Assembly: GCF_003097515.1 (NCBI RefSeq)
Contig: NZ_CP029188.1
Span: 5,405,001 to 5,469,000, forward strand
Direction of reading: 5' to 3'
Length of the DNA stretch: 64,000 bases
DNA from: Streptomyces tirandamycinicus
GTDB taxonomy: Bacteria; Actinomycetota; Actinomycetes; Streptomycetales; Streptomycetaceae
The translations under genes were made by a program, and so were the position numbers. The notes beneath the pieces are model-generated. The model was given only the letters and a program-made list of their open reading frames with translations. It had not been told where the DNA came from and made no database searches. Each line of letters opens with the position of its first letter. The first letter of the stretch is position 1. This document shows, piece by piece, positions 42,603 to 51,154 of this stretch.

Positions 42603-44030
42603 TCAGCAGGCCGCGGCGCCGAACCACCGGGGAAGCCGGTCGAGCAGCTCCCGCTGATCGTCACCGGCCCACGCCACATGGCCGTCCGGCCGCAGCAACA
42701 CCGCGGGCGCGTCCAGTTCCTCGCTGGTGTCGGCGACGCGGTCGACTCGATCCGCCCAGCCCGCCACCGAGAGCCGGCCGGTCTGGTCGAGCAGCAGCCC
42801 GCGGCCGCCGTGCATCAGCTCGTAGAGGCGGCCCCGCTTCAGCCCCACGTCCCGCAGCCGTCGGCCGAGCAGTTCATGCCCCTCGCCGAGGTCGTAGCGG
42901 ACGCCGATCGCAGTGATCTTCTCCATCAGGTACCGGTTCACCTCCTCGAAGGCCATCAGTTCCGACACCAGCCGGCGCACTGCTCGGGGTCCCGGCTCGA
43001 CGGACATCAGCTCCATCTGCGCGCGGGTGTTGTCCAGTACCTCGGCGGCCACCGGGTGCCGTTCGGTGTGGTAGCTGTCCAGCAGTCCCTCCGGCGCCCA
43101 GCCGTTGACCTCGGCGGCCAGCTTCCAGCCGAGGTTGAACGCGTCCTGGATGCCGAGGTTGAGCCCCTGCCCGCCGGCCGGCGGGTGGATGTGCGCCGCG
43201 TCGCCGGCCAGCAGCACCCGGCCGGTCCGGTAGCGCTCGGCCAGCCGGGTGGCGTCGCCGAAGCGGGAGAGCCAGCGGGGCGAGTGCACGCCGAAGTCGG
43301 TGCCGGCGAGCTTCCGCAGCTGCCGCTTCAGCTCGTCCAGAGTCGGCGGGACCGTGCGGTCCTCGGCCACCCCTTCGGCGGGCGCGACGACGCGGTACAC
43401 CCCGTCCCCGAGGGGCATGGCGCCGAACCGCTTGTGGGTCTTGCGCACTTCGGCCGTCACGGTGTGCAGCACGTCCGGCGGTGCGGTCACCTCCACCTCG
43501 CCCAGCAGCGTCTCGACCCTGGAGGGCTCGCCGGGGAAGCCGACGCCGAGCAGCCTGCGCACCGTGCTGCGGCCGCCGTCACAACCGACGAGGTAGCGAG
43601 AGCGCAGTCGCGTGCCGTCGGCGAGCCCGGCGGTCACCCCGTGCTCGTCCTGGCTCAGCCCGACGAGTTCGCGGCCGCGCCGGATCTCGGCGCCCATCTC
43701 GGCGGCGTGCTCGGCGAGCAGGCGATCGGTGATGGTCTGCGGGATGCCGAGGGTGTACGGATGCGCGGTGTCCAGCCGGTCCGGCGCCGGCTTGGCGATG
43801 CCGGCGAAGAAGCCGCCGGCCGGGTACCGCGTCCCGAGCGCGAGGAACCGCTCCAGCAGACCCCGCTGGTCCATCACCTCGACGCTGCGCGCGTGCAGGC
43901 CGAGCGAGCGCACGATCCTGGTCGGCTCCGCGTCCCTCTCCAGCACGAGCACGTGCACGCCGTGCAGTCGCAGCTCGCCGGCCAGCATCAAGCCGGTCGG
44001 TCCGCCGCCGGCAACGATCACATCGATCAT
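42603..44030 (-). CDS. rox: Rifampicin monooxygenase (Rox)
   Basis: 475 residues from ATG at 44030, with AAGGGGG upstream. It is a PHBH-fold flavoprotein: FAD motif VIVAGGGPTGLMLAGEL, the DG motif LVGCDGGRSTVRRLLG, and GD motif VLLAGDAAHIHPPAGGQGLNLGIQD. The whole sequence closely follows the Nocardia/Streptomyces RIFMO/Rox family that oxidises rifamycins and inactivates them, including GLHARSVEVMDQRGLLERF and AGGFFAGIAKP. A 19-bp rifampicin-associated element lies upstream. It probably gives inducible rifampicin resistance. Confidence 0.93.
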   Translation of the reverse strand: MIDVIVAGGGPTGLMLAGELRLHGVHVLVLERDAEPTRIVRSLGLHARSVEVMDQRGLLERFLALGTRYPAGGFFAGIAKPAPDRLDTAHPYTLGIPQTITDRLLAEHAAEMGAEIRRGRELVGLSQDEHGVTAGLADGTRLRSRYLVGCDGGRSTVRRLLGVGFPGEPSRVETLLGEVEVTAPPDVLHTVTAEVRKTHKRFGAMPLGDGVYRVVAPAEGVAEDRTVPPTLDELKRQLRKLAGTDFGVHSPRWLSRFGDATRLAERYRTGRVLLAGDAAHIHPPAGGQGLNLGIQDAFNLGWKLAAEVNGWAPEGLLDSYHTERHPVAAEVLDNTRAQMELMSVEPGPRAVRRLVSELMAFEEVNRYLMEKITAIGVRYDLGEGHELLGRRLRDVGLKRGRLYELMHGGRGLLLDQTGRLSVAGWADRVDRVADTSEELDAPAVLLRPDGHVAWAGDDQRELLDRLPRWFGAAAC

Positions 44031-44189
44031 GAATCCCCCTTCGGTACGGGTTCTGTGCGGCCGGCTCTCCGCGCAGTGCGGCGGGGCGCGCGTCCGGACC
44101 TCCGCGCCGCGCGGCCGGCTCTCCGCGCCCCGTGCCCGCGACCACACCACGGGTCCCACCGGCGGTTTCCCGTCCCGCGGCACCCGAAG

Positions 44190-44229
44190 CGGACGGGGGT
44201 GCATGTACACGGACAGGGGTGCATGTACG
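44190..44229. repeat. Two tandem 20-nt repeats upstream of rox
   Basis: Two copies of a 20-nt unit differing at two positions, consensus CGGACrGGGGTGCATGTACr (r, A or G), lie head to tail, about 160-200 nt upstream of the rox start. TGCATGTACA is itself partly palindromic. They could be an operator or part of the rox promoter region; function is unknown. Confidence 0.6.
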
Positions 44230-44289
44230 TCGCTAATCCCTGATTTCCCCCAAGTTCCGGCCTGGGTCGACGATTCTGCGCCACGACCC

Positions 44290-44308
44290 GGGCCTTGCCG
44301 CAAGGCCC
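44290..44308. promoter_or_regulatory. Rifampicin-associated element (RAE)
   Basis: GGGCCTTGCCGCAAGGCCC, a perfect 9-1-9 inverted repeat, matches the known 19-bp RAE found upstream of rifampicin-inactivation and helD/helR genes in actinomycetes. Its position upstream of rox supports rifampicin induction of that gene. Confidence 0.85.
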
Positions 44309-44323
44309 CGCCTCCGCTATAAG
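44295..44323 (+). promoter_or_regulatory. Plus-strand promoter overlapping the RAE
   Basis: TTGCCG (44295-44300), a 17-nt spacer and TATAAG (44318-44323) make a good vegetative-type promoter whose -35 lies inside the RAE. It points away from rox, toward the repeat-rich leader and the beta-helix gene. Confidence 0.5.
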
Positions 44324-44331
44324 TTGAGAGT

Positions 44332-44357
44332 GGCAAGGAGTGGGTGACCTCCTTGCC
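44332..44357 (+). terminator. Hairpin just downstream of the RAE promoter
   Basis: GGCAAGGAG, 8-nt loop, CTCCTTGCC, then TTTGCTTTT. A perfect 9-bp stem with a T-rich tail is unusual in this genome. It could be an attenuator for the plus-strand transcript. Confidence 0.45.
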
Positions 44358-44619
44358 TTTGCTTTTGCCGTCCGCCGGGGTACGGGCCAGCCCCCCCGCC
44401 CCGGAGCCCGCGGCACGCGGTCGGCAGCCGATGCGCAGCCCGTTCCGGCCATCCGTCCCGGCGCCCCGAGATCCCCGGCGCCCCGAGATCTACGGGGCCC
44501 CAGGACCCCCGAAGTGTCTGGCGCCCCTGGGCCCTTGGTGTCCTCCCGGGCCGGGGCCGTGGACTCCCGTGCGCGGTGGGGTGCTTGTGCGTTCCCCATG
44601 GTCATCGTCCGGGAGTGGG

Positions 44620-44900
44620 AGGGTGCCGCGGGGCGTGACCGCGCTGGGTGTGGCCGCGCTGGGCGTGACCGCGCTGGGTGTGGCCGCGTGGGGATGTCAG
44701 CGGAACGCAGCCGGGCGAGGGCCCGCCTCCCGCCGAGCGGCGACCGGCGACCGGCGAGCGGTGCTCACGCCGACCGGCGCCGGCGAGCGCCGACCGCCGA
44801 CCGCCGACCGCCGACCGCCGACCGGCGAGGGGCGACCGCCGAGCGCCGAGCGGTGCTCACGGCCGACCGGCGCCGGCCGCCGGGCGAGGCCGCGGCTCCG
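44620..44900. repeat. Low-complexity repeats in the untranslated leader
   Basis: A 30-nt unit built on gaccgcgctgggtgtggccg is present about twice (44630-44695). Then several CCGACCG heptamers occur in a row (about 44789-44823), with related GCGAGCGG segments. All frames here give Pro/Arg-rich peptides with no conserved motif, so I treat the region from 44358 to 44961 as non-coding. Confidence 0.6.
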
Positions 44901-44961
44901 GCCGCAATTCGGCCGGACCGTGACCTTCCCAATTTCTGATACCGGTTCTACTTTGCAGCCC

Positions 44962-47031
44962 ATGTTGATGACGTGGACACGTCGAGTCATGACGGCCCTC
45001 GCCGTCGTGGCCGCGCTCCTGCTGGGCACCGCGTCGGCGGCGCCGGCCCACGAGGAGCGCGAGGTCACCTTCCCCGACGGCACCGGCAGCGTCCCCGAGT
45101 ACCGCAGCGGCCCACCGGACCTGCTGGTCTGCAAGACCGACGCAGGCGACTTCCAGCGGCGTGTCGCCCGCTTCCCCGAGGCGCTGCGCGCACACAACCT
45201 CCGGCTCCACGAGCGCTGCGTCCGGGACGGCTACCGCCATCTCCAGCAGGCGGTGGACGCCGTGGACCGGCCGGGAATGACCATCGCCGTGCTGCCCGGG
45301 CGCTACGAGGAGGAACCCTCGCAGCCCGAGCCGACGGGGGCCTGCGCCCGCCTGAAGGCCCCCCGGGCCGCCCAGGGCTACCAGGTGCTGTCCTACGCGC
45401 AGCAGCAGCAGTGCCCGCACAACCAGAACCTGGTGGCGATCCTCGGAAAGCGGGACCTGCAGATCGAGGGCACCGGGGCCGGGCCGCTCGACGTGGTCGT
45501 GGACGCCGGGTACCGCAAGCTCAACGCCGTCCGCGCGGACGGCTCCGACGGCGTCTACTTCCGCAACTTCACCGCCCAGCGCACGACGTTCAACGCGCTC
45601 TACGTACTGGCCGTGGACGGCTTCGTCATCGACAGGGTGCTCACCCGCTGGAACGACGAGTACGGGTTCCTCACCTTCGCGAGCGACCACGGCCTGTACC
45701 GCGACTGCGAGTCGTACGGCAACGGCGACTCGGGCATCTATCCGGGCAGCGCCTCGGACATCAACGACGGCCGCGGGTACGACGTGCCGCGCTACTCCAT
45801 CGAGATCACCGGCTGCCGCAGCCACCACAACCTGCTCGGCTACTCGGGCACCGCGGGCGACTCGGTCTGGGCCCACGACAACGAGTTCGACCACAACATG
45901 GCCGGCGCGTCCATGGACAGCGTCTTCCCCGGGCACCCCGGTCTGCCGCAGAACCACGCACGGTTCGAGCGCAACCTCATCCACAGCAACAACCAGAACT
46001 ACTACCGGCACGTCGTGGACGGCACGTGCGCCAAGCCCCCCGCCGAGCGCGGCTACGAACAGGGCGTGGTCTGCCCCCAGACGTCCGTACCACCCGGCAC
46101 GGGCGTCATCGTCGCCGGCGGCAACTGGAACGTCTTCGAGGGCAACTGGGTCTACGGGCACCAGCGCGTCGGTTTCCACCTCAACGCGGTTCCGGCCTTC
46201 ATCCGCGGCGAGGAGTCCTGGTCCCGGCAGACCGACACCTCCCACCACAACCGCTTCCACGCCAACAAGCTCGGCACCGACCGGGACGGCGCGGCGGCCC
46301 CCAACCGCGCCGACGTCTGGTGGGACGGCCAGGGCGAGGGCAACTGCTGGCAGGACGCCGCGTCCGGCAGCAGCCCGCGCGCCCTGCCGGTGTGCGGTGA
46401 CGAGCCGGGCGCGGTGTCCGGCGGGTCTCACCGGATCCTCGGCGAGCCGGTCAAACTCGCGCAGCTGATGGTCTGCTCCGACTACAGCGTCGGGGCGCGG
46501 CGGCTTCCCGCGGGCTGCGACTGGTACGGGGCACGCGGCATCGAGCGCATCGAAGTGCAGACCGCCCTCGCCGTCGCCGCCGCGCTCGCGCTGGTCGGCG
46601 GCCTGCTGTGGTGGCGCACACTGCGCGGGAACCGCCGGGCCGCCATCGCCACCGCGCTCGGTGCGGCCGGACTGGTCCTCGACGTCGCCGGCGAGACGCT
46701 CTCCCTCTCCACCACGCTGGTCCCGGCGCTCGCCCTGCTGCTCCTGGGGATCTGGTGGACCGTCACCGGCCTCGCCCTGCGCGCCGGCAGCCCCGCCTTC
46801 GGCTGGACGACGGTGGCGCTGGGCCTGCTGACCCTGCTGGACGCCTTCGACCAGGCGGTCCTCATGGTCCCGTGGACGCCGCTCGGCCCGGCCTGGCTGC
46901 GCGGGCTGCTGGGTCTGGTGTGGGTCGTGTGGGCCGTGGTGGCCGCGGCCCGGCCCGTGGACGCCTCCCGGGCCGCCGCGGCGGGCGGCCCGGGCGAAGC
47001 CGGTGCGGTGCGGCCCAGGGCGGTGTCATGA
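44962..47031 (+). CDS. Secreted right-handed beta-helix protein with membrane-spanning C-terminus
   Basis: 689 residues from the ATG at 44962 (a second ATG is 6 nt in). A signal peptide spans about 1-35 (ALAVVAALLLGTASAAPA). Residues about 90-520 show parallel beta-helix repeats of the NosD/pectate-lyase type (YFRNFTAQRTTFNALYVLAVDGFVIDRVLTRWNDEYGFLTF...). Residues about 545-670 contain four to five membrane helices (LAVAAALALVGGLLWW...). The helix domain would sit outside the cell, anchored by these segments. It is translationally coupled to the next gene (ATGA). Substrate or ligand unknown. Confidence 0.8.
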   Translation: MLMTWTRRVMTALAVVAALLLGTASAAPAHEEREVTFPDGTGSVPEYRSGPPDLLVCKTDAGDFQRRVARFPEALRAHNLRLHERCVRDGYRHLQQAVDAVDRPGMTIAVLPGRYEEEPSQPEPTGACARLKAPRAAQGYQVLSYAQQQQCPHNQNLVAILGKRDLQIEGTGAGPLDVVVDAGYRKLNAVRADGSDGVYFRNFTAQRTTFNALYVLAVDGFVIDRVLTRWNDEYGFLTFASDHGLYRDCESYGNGDSGIYPGSASDINDGRGYDVPRYSIEITGCRSHHNLLGYSGTAGDSVWAHDNEFDHNMAGASMDSVFPGHPGLPQNHARFERNLIHSNNQNYYRHVVDGTCAKPPAERGYEQGVVCPQTSVPPGTGVIVAGGNWNVFEGNWVYGHQRVGFHLNAVPAFIRGEESWSRQTDTSHHNRFHANKLGTDRDGAAAPNRADVWWDGQGEGNCWQDAASGSSPRALPVCGDEPGAVSGGSHRILGEPVKLAQLMVCSDYSVGARRLPAGCDWYGARGIERIEVQTALAVAAALALVGGLLWWRTLRGNRRAAIATALGAAGLVLDVAGETLSLSTTLVPALALLLLGIWWTVTGLALRAGSPAFGWTTVALGLLTLLDAFDQAVLMVPWTPLGPAWLRGLLGLVWVVWAVVAAARPVDASRAAAAGGPGEAGAVRPRAVS

Positions 47032-47921
47032 GCCGGGGTCGGAGCCGCCGCACCCGGCGAACGGCCCCGGCGGTGGTCGCGGCAGCCCTGGTCCTCGGCG
47101 TGGGCTCCTGCACCGAACGCCCCACCACGCACCACGGGCCGGGCACGGGCCACGAGGTGGTCACCGGCCCCGCGGGGACGCTGCTGCCCGGCCACGGGGA
47201 GGGCTCTCACGACCGCCTGCGGCAGGTCCCGGTGCGGGACGAGGCCCCGACCGTCACCCTGACCGTCCGGCCCGACGCCGAGGACGGCTGGAACGTCCGG
47301 CTCGACGTCGGGCGCTTCCGCTTCACCCCGGACAGCGTGGGCGGCGCGGCCGTCCTGGGCACCGGTCACGCCCATCTGCTCCTGGACGGCAGGAAGATCG
47401 CCCGGGTGTACGGCAGCCGGCACCACCTGTCCGCCGAGCGGATACCTCCCGGCGGCGGGACGCTCACCGCCCGGCTGGTCGCCGACGACCACACCACATG
47501 GGCCGTGGAAGGGAGCCCCGTCCAGGACAGCGTGCGGCTGCCCGGCGCCTCGCCCGCAGCGACTCCGGAGCCCGGACCCCGGCAGACCGACCAGACCGAC
47601 CAGACCGACCAGACCGACCAGACCGACCGGAACGGCCAGAGCACCCAGCCCACCCAGAGCGCCCAGGCCGTCGACATCACCATCGTCCGGGGCAGGATCA
47701 GTCCGGCGCCCGGGCGCATCGACGTGCGGAAGGGCCGGCCCCTCGACCTCCGCGTCACCAGCGACACCGACGACGAACTGCACGTCCACGGGGTGGACCG
47801 CTCCGCCGACCTCAAGGCCGGCCGCACCACCACCCTCCGCGTCGTCATGGACCGGGCGGGGCTGTTCGAGGTCGAGACGCACCGCTCGGGGCTGGTGCTG
47901 GCGCAACTCGCGGTCCGGTGA
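47028..47921 (+). CDS. Lipoprotein with cupredoxin-like C-terminal domain
   Basis: 297 residues. A signal sequence ends with lipobox LGVGSC. Residues about 60-185 are beta-rich with VTLTVRPDAEDGWNVRLDVGRFRFTP. A linker of four TDQ repeats follows. The final ~85 residues (VDITIVRGRISPAPGRIDVRKG...HVHGVDRSADLKAGRTTTLRVVMDRAGLFEVETH) resemble a cupredoxin fold but lack the Cys ligand, so type 1 copper is unlikely. Together with the coupled genes on both sides it suggests a cell-surface complex. Function unknown. Confidence 0.75.
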   Translation: MSRGRSRRTRRTAPAVVAAALVLGVGSCTERPTTHHGPGTGHEVVTGPAGTLLPGHGEGSHDRLRQVPVRDEAPTVTLTVRPDAEDGWNVRLDVGRFRFTPDSVGGAAVLGTGHAHLLLDGRKIARVYGSRHHLSAERIPPGGGTLTARLVADDHTTWAVEGSPVQDSVRLPGASPAATPEPGPRQTDQTDQTDQTDQTDRNGQSTQPTQSAQAVDITIVRGRISPAPGRIDVRKGRPLDLRVTSDTDDELHVHGVDRSADLKAGRTTTLRVVMDRAGLFEVETHRSGLVLAQLAVR

Positions 47922-49219
47922 GCGGCGTGCACGTTCTCGCGCACGGTGTCGGCTCCCGGCACGACCTGCCGGTATCGGCCTTCCACGCCTACGCGGGGGC
48001 GTTCGCCGCGCTGCTGTTCTCCTTCCTGGCGCTGGGCCTGCTCTGGCCGGAGTCCCGCTTCCGCGGCGACCGGTCCGGCCACCCGCTGCCCGCGGTGCTC
48101 CAGCGCGCGGCGAACTCCCGCACCCTGCGCGGCGGTCTGCGGGCACTGGGGCTCGCCGCCGCCACCGCCGTACTGGTCCACCTGCTGGCCGGACCGGACG
48201 ACCCGGAGCGGAACCCGGCGCCCGGCGCGGTCTACGTGCTGCTCTGGGTGGGCCTGGTCCCGGCCTCGATGCTCCTCGGCCCCGTGTGGCGGCTGCTCAA
48301 CCCGCTGCGCACGGTGCACATGCTCGGCTGCCGTGCCCTTCGGCGGTCACCCGACGCCGACCGGCGGGAGCCGGCCCGGCGGCTCGGCCACTGGCCGGCG
48401 GCGGCCGGGCTGCTGGCCTTCACCTGGCTCGAACTCGCCTCCCCCGCGCCCGCTTCCCGCACCGCTCTGCTGGTCTTCCTGCTGTGCTACGCCGCCGTGC
48501 AACTGGCGGGTGCGGCCGTCTGCGGCCGTGCCTGGTTCGACCGGTGCGACGCGTTCGAGGTCTACTCCGCACTGCTCGCCCGGCTCGCCCCCCTGGGGCG
48601 CGGAGCCGACCGGCGGCTGGTCCTCCGCAACCCGCTGCACGGACTCGACGGCACCCCCCGGATCCCGGGCCTGGTGGCCACCGTGTGCGTGCTGCTCGGC
48701 AGCACGGCCTACGACGGCTTCTCGGACACACCGTGGTGGATCAACACGCTGCAGTCGTCACCGCTGGGCCGCACCGCGACCGCGACCGCGGGCCTGATCG
48801 GGACCGTGGGCGGCATCGCCGTCCTCTACGTCGTGTGCGCGGGCAGCGCCCGGCTGATCGCCGGGCCGGTGCCACGCCCGTTCGGGGCCTTCGCCCACTC
48901 CCTGCTGCCGATCGCCGCCGGCTACCTGGTCGCCCACTACTTCTCCCTGCTGACCACCGAGGGGCCCCGGACGGTGGTGCTCGCCATCGACGGCACCGGA
49001 ACCGGCGCGCCGACCGCGCCGGACCCGCCGCTCGGGCCGGCGGGCCTGGCCACCCTCCAGGTGGCGGCGGTGGTCACCGGCCACGTCCTCGGTGTCGTCG
49101 CGGCGCACGACCGGTCGGTACGCCTGTTCCCGCCGGCTCGCGCGGTGGCGGGAGGCGTTCCGCTGCTGGTTCTCATGATCGGCTACACACTGTGCGGCAT
49201 CGGGCTGCTCGTCGCATGA
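47918..49219 (+). CDS. Polytopic membrane protein, third gene of the beta-helix operon
   Basis: 433 residues from the GTG that overlaps the lipoprotein stop (GTGA). Roughly ten hydrophobic segments, including AAATAVLVHLLAG, YVLLWVGLVPASMLLGP, ALLVFLLCYAAVQLAGAAVCG and LLVLMIGYTLCGIGLLVA. I do not recognise a transporter or enzyme family. The strict coupling to the beta-helix and lipoprotein genes suggests the three form one envelope system. Confidence 0.75.
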   Translation: MSGVHVLAHGVGSRHDLPVSAFHAYAGAFAALLFSFLALGLLWPESRFRGDRSGHPLPAVLQRAANSRTLRGGLRALGLAAATAVLVHLLAGPDDPERNPAPGAVYVLLWVGLVPASMLLGPVWRLLNPLRTVHMLGCRALRRSPDADRREPARRLGHWPAAAGLLAFTWLELASPAPASRTALLVFLLCYAAVQLAGAAVCGRAWFDRCDAFEVYSALLARLAPLGRGADRRLVLRNPLHGLDGTPRIPGLVATVCVLLGSTAYDGFSDTPWWINTLQSSPLGRTATATAGLIGTVGGIAVLYVVCAGSARLIAGPVPRPFGAFAHSLLPIAAGYLVAHYFSLLTTEGPRTVVLAIDGTGTGAPTAPDPPLGPAGLATLQVAAVVTGHVLGVVAAHDRSVRLFPPARAVAGGVPLLVLMIGYTLCGIGLLVA

Positions 49220-49347
49220 GGCCGCCGGCGCCACCCCGCGTCGTGCGGCCGCCCCGCCTCCGGAAGCGGTCCGTCGGCGGACGGCGACATGCGCGCGACC
49301 GTTCCGCTCCCGGCGGGCCTCGTGCGGGGCACCCGGGGAGGGATCCG

Positions 49348-50358
49348 TCACCGCGCGTCGCGTAGCCGGAGAAGGTACGCGGCCGTCAGCGCGACGGCAC
49401 GGTCTCCGTCATGCGACAGATCCACGAGGGCACGTGACGCCGTGGCCCCCGGGATGTCCGCCAGCGCCTGGGTCAACCGTCCGCGTGCGGGCGCTCCGGT
49501 GACGTCGTGGGCGAGGCGGTCGACGAGCCTGGTCGCGATCCGATCGGCCGTCGCGGTGTCGGACGCCAGCGCGCCGAGTGCGTCGGCCGCGTCGGTGTCG
49601 TTCCTCCCCTCCACGATCATGTCGATGAGCGCCGGCACCGCATCGGCCACTCCACGTGTCCCGAGCGCCAGAGCCGCATGCCCGCGGACCGTGCCGTCGC
49701 GGTTCGCGAGGGCGCCGCGGAGCTGTGCGGTGGCCTCATCGCCGGGCATCTCGGCGAGGGCCCGAACGGCACGCTCCCGCACCGCGGCCACCGGTGAGTC
49801 GAGGCCCTCCGCGAGCAGTGCCGTGCCGCCGCCCGATCGCGCCAGCGCCCATCGGAGGGCTCCGGCGACGTTCGGCTCCGGCTCACCCAGCACAGCCTCG
49901 ACCAGGGCATCCACCGGCACCGGAACCTCGTCGCCCGAGGAGAGGGCCGCGCGCTGGCGCTCTGCGGCGCTCTGGGACGCGAGTGCCCGGAGGAGCGCGA
50001 CGACCTGGAGGACGTCCTCCCAGCCAACGGGTTCCGCGGCATGGATCCGGCGCAGCCGGGTGAGCAACTCGGTCTCGGCCGCGATGCGGTCGCGTGTCCG
50101 ACGGATGAGGTCGTCGACGAGTGCCGAGGGCGTGAAGCCCTGATCGTCGAGCGCGCGTCCGATCTCCTGCAGCGACAGCCCCAGCGACCGCAGGCTCTCG
50201 ATGTGGAAGATCCGCCGGATGTCCTCCGCGGAGTACTCCCGGTAGCCGGAGCCCGTGCGCCCCGACGGCCGCACCAGGCCAAGCGATTCGTAATGCCTGA
50301 GCATGCGGGCACTGACCCCGGACCGTCTCGACACCTCACCGATCAGCACGGTTCTCAT
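49348..50358 (-). CDS. MerR-family regulator fused to HEAT-repeat domain
   Basis: 336 residues from the ATG at 50358. Residues 1-75 are a MerR winged helix (LIGEVSRRSGVSARMLRHYESLGLVRPSGRTGSGYREYSAEDIRR), with the dimerisation helix to about 120. Residues about 150-335 carry HEAT/PBS-type repeats (AVRERAVRALAEMPGDEATAQLRGAL). This replaces the usual small effector-binding tail. It overlaps the upstream HEAT-repeat gene by 23 nt. The effector is unknown; protein partners are likely. Confidence 0.88.
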   Translation of the reverse strand: MRTVLIGEVSRRSGVSARMLRHYESLGLVRPSGRTGSGYREYSAEDIRRIFHIESLRSLGLSLQEIGRALDDQGFTPSALVDDLIRRTRDRIAAETELLTRLRRIHAAEPVGWEDVLQVVALLRALASQSAAERQRAALSSGDEVPVPVDALVEAVLGEPEPNVAGALRWALARSGGGTALLAEGLDSPVAAVRERAVRALAEMPGDEATAQLRGALANRDGTVRGHAALALGTRGVADAVPALIDMIVEGRNDTDAADALGALASDTATADRIATRLVDRLAHDVTGAPARGRLTQALADIPGATASRALVDLSHDGDRAVALTAAYLLRLRDAR

Positions 50359-51025
50359 CGTCCGTCCCCGGGGCCCCGGCGAGGGCCACGACGCGCTTGG
50401 CCTCCTCGATCGCCAACCCGAATCCGGCGTCCGGGTCGCGCAACAGCCGTTGCGTGGCGATCGCGTGCGCACGCACACGCGGGTCGGAGGCCGTCGTCGC
50501 AGCGCGCAGAGCCGGTGCGGTCACTTCCCCGAGCGCGACCAGCGCCTGGCTGAGACTCAGCTGCGTCTCCCGCTCACCGCGCCCGAGCTGCGTCGTCAGC
50601 ATCGTGGCCAGGGCGGACTCCTCGCCGCCGGGAACGAGCACGACCGCGGCCCGCCAGGCGCTCCTCGCCACGTCGTCCTCGGCGTCGGACAGCAGCTCCC
50701 ATGTGATCGCCGGCCACGCCCGCCGGTCCCCGATCTTGGACAGCGTGTGCAGCGCCTGGCTCCGTGCCTGCGCACGCTCCGAGCGGACCTCGCGCAGCAG
50801 CCCGGGGAGTGTCAGGGACACCGGGTGGCGGGTGAGCGCCCAGGTCAGCATGTCGCGGACGAAGAACTCCGGCTCGATCGCGCATCGTTCGACGAGCTTG
50901 TCGACGAAGCGCGGGTCAGGCTCCGTACCGACCGCCAGGGCGGCCCGCAACCGCACGGACGAGCGGCCGTCCTCCAGTGCCCGGAGCGCTCGCATCGCAT
51001 CCAAGTCCCGCCTTGCCACGGTCAT
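50336..51025 (-). CDS. HEAT-repeat protein coupled to the MerR-HEAT regulator
   Basis: 229 residues from the ATG at 51025, with AGGAGG 8 nt upstream. It consists of HEAT repeats throughout (SSVRLRAALAVGTEPDPRFVDKLVERC..., RSQALHTLSKIGDRRAWPAITWELLSDAEDDVARSAWRAAV). It probably binds another protein, plausibly the HEAT part of the following MerR regulator. No enzyme motif is visible. Confidence 0.8.
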   Translation of the reverse strand: MTVARRDLDAMRALRALEDGRSSVRLRAALAVGTEPDPRFVDKLVERCAIEPEFFVRDMLTWALTRHPVSLTLPGLLREVRSERAQARSQALHTLSKIGDRRAWPAITWELLSDAEDDVARSAWRAAVVLVPGGEESALATMLTTQLGRGERETQLSLSQALVALGEVTAPALRAATTASDPRVRAHAIATQRLLRDPDAGFGLAIEEAKRVVALAGAPGTDDENRADR

Positions 51026-51054
51026 CGGGACCACCTCCTGGGGAAGCAGTGAAA

Positions 51055-51075
51055 ACCTTGTCACCGTGTCAAGGT
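51055..51075 (-). promoter_or_regulatory. MerR-type operator/promoter
   Basis: ACCTTG-N9-CAAGGT dyad. On the minus strand it includes TTGACA as a -35, about 45 nt before the HEAT gene start at 51025. Such dyads in the promoter are typical of MerR regulators. Confidence 0.6.
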
Positions 51076-51154
51076 CAAGCGGTGCCGGCCGGCCGCATCA
51101 CGAGTCGCCGAGAGGGTGCCCCGGGTGTACTCGGGCAGCGGCCGGTGGCGTCTG

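Noticed and set aside
44358..44961. Coding extension of the beta-helix gene upstream into the repeat region
   Set aside because: The upstream frame is open but its translation is Pro/Arg-rich repeats. The signal peptide and conserved fold begin after the ATG at 44962.
47028..47921. Blue copper protein
   Set aside because: The cupredoxin-like domain lacks the Cys and Met ligands of type 1 copper sites.
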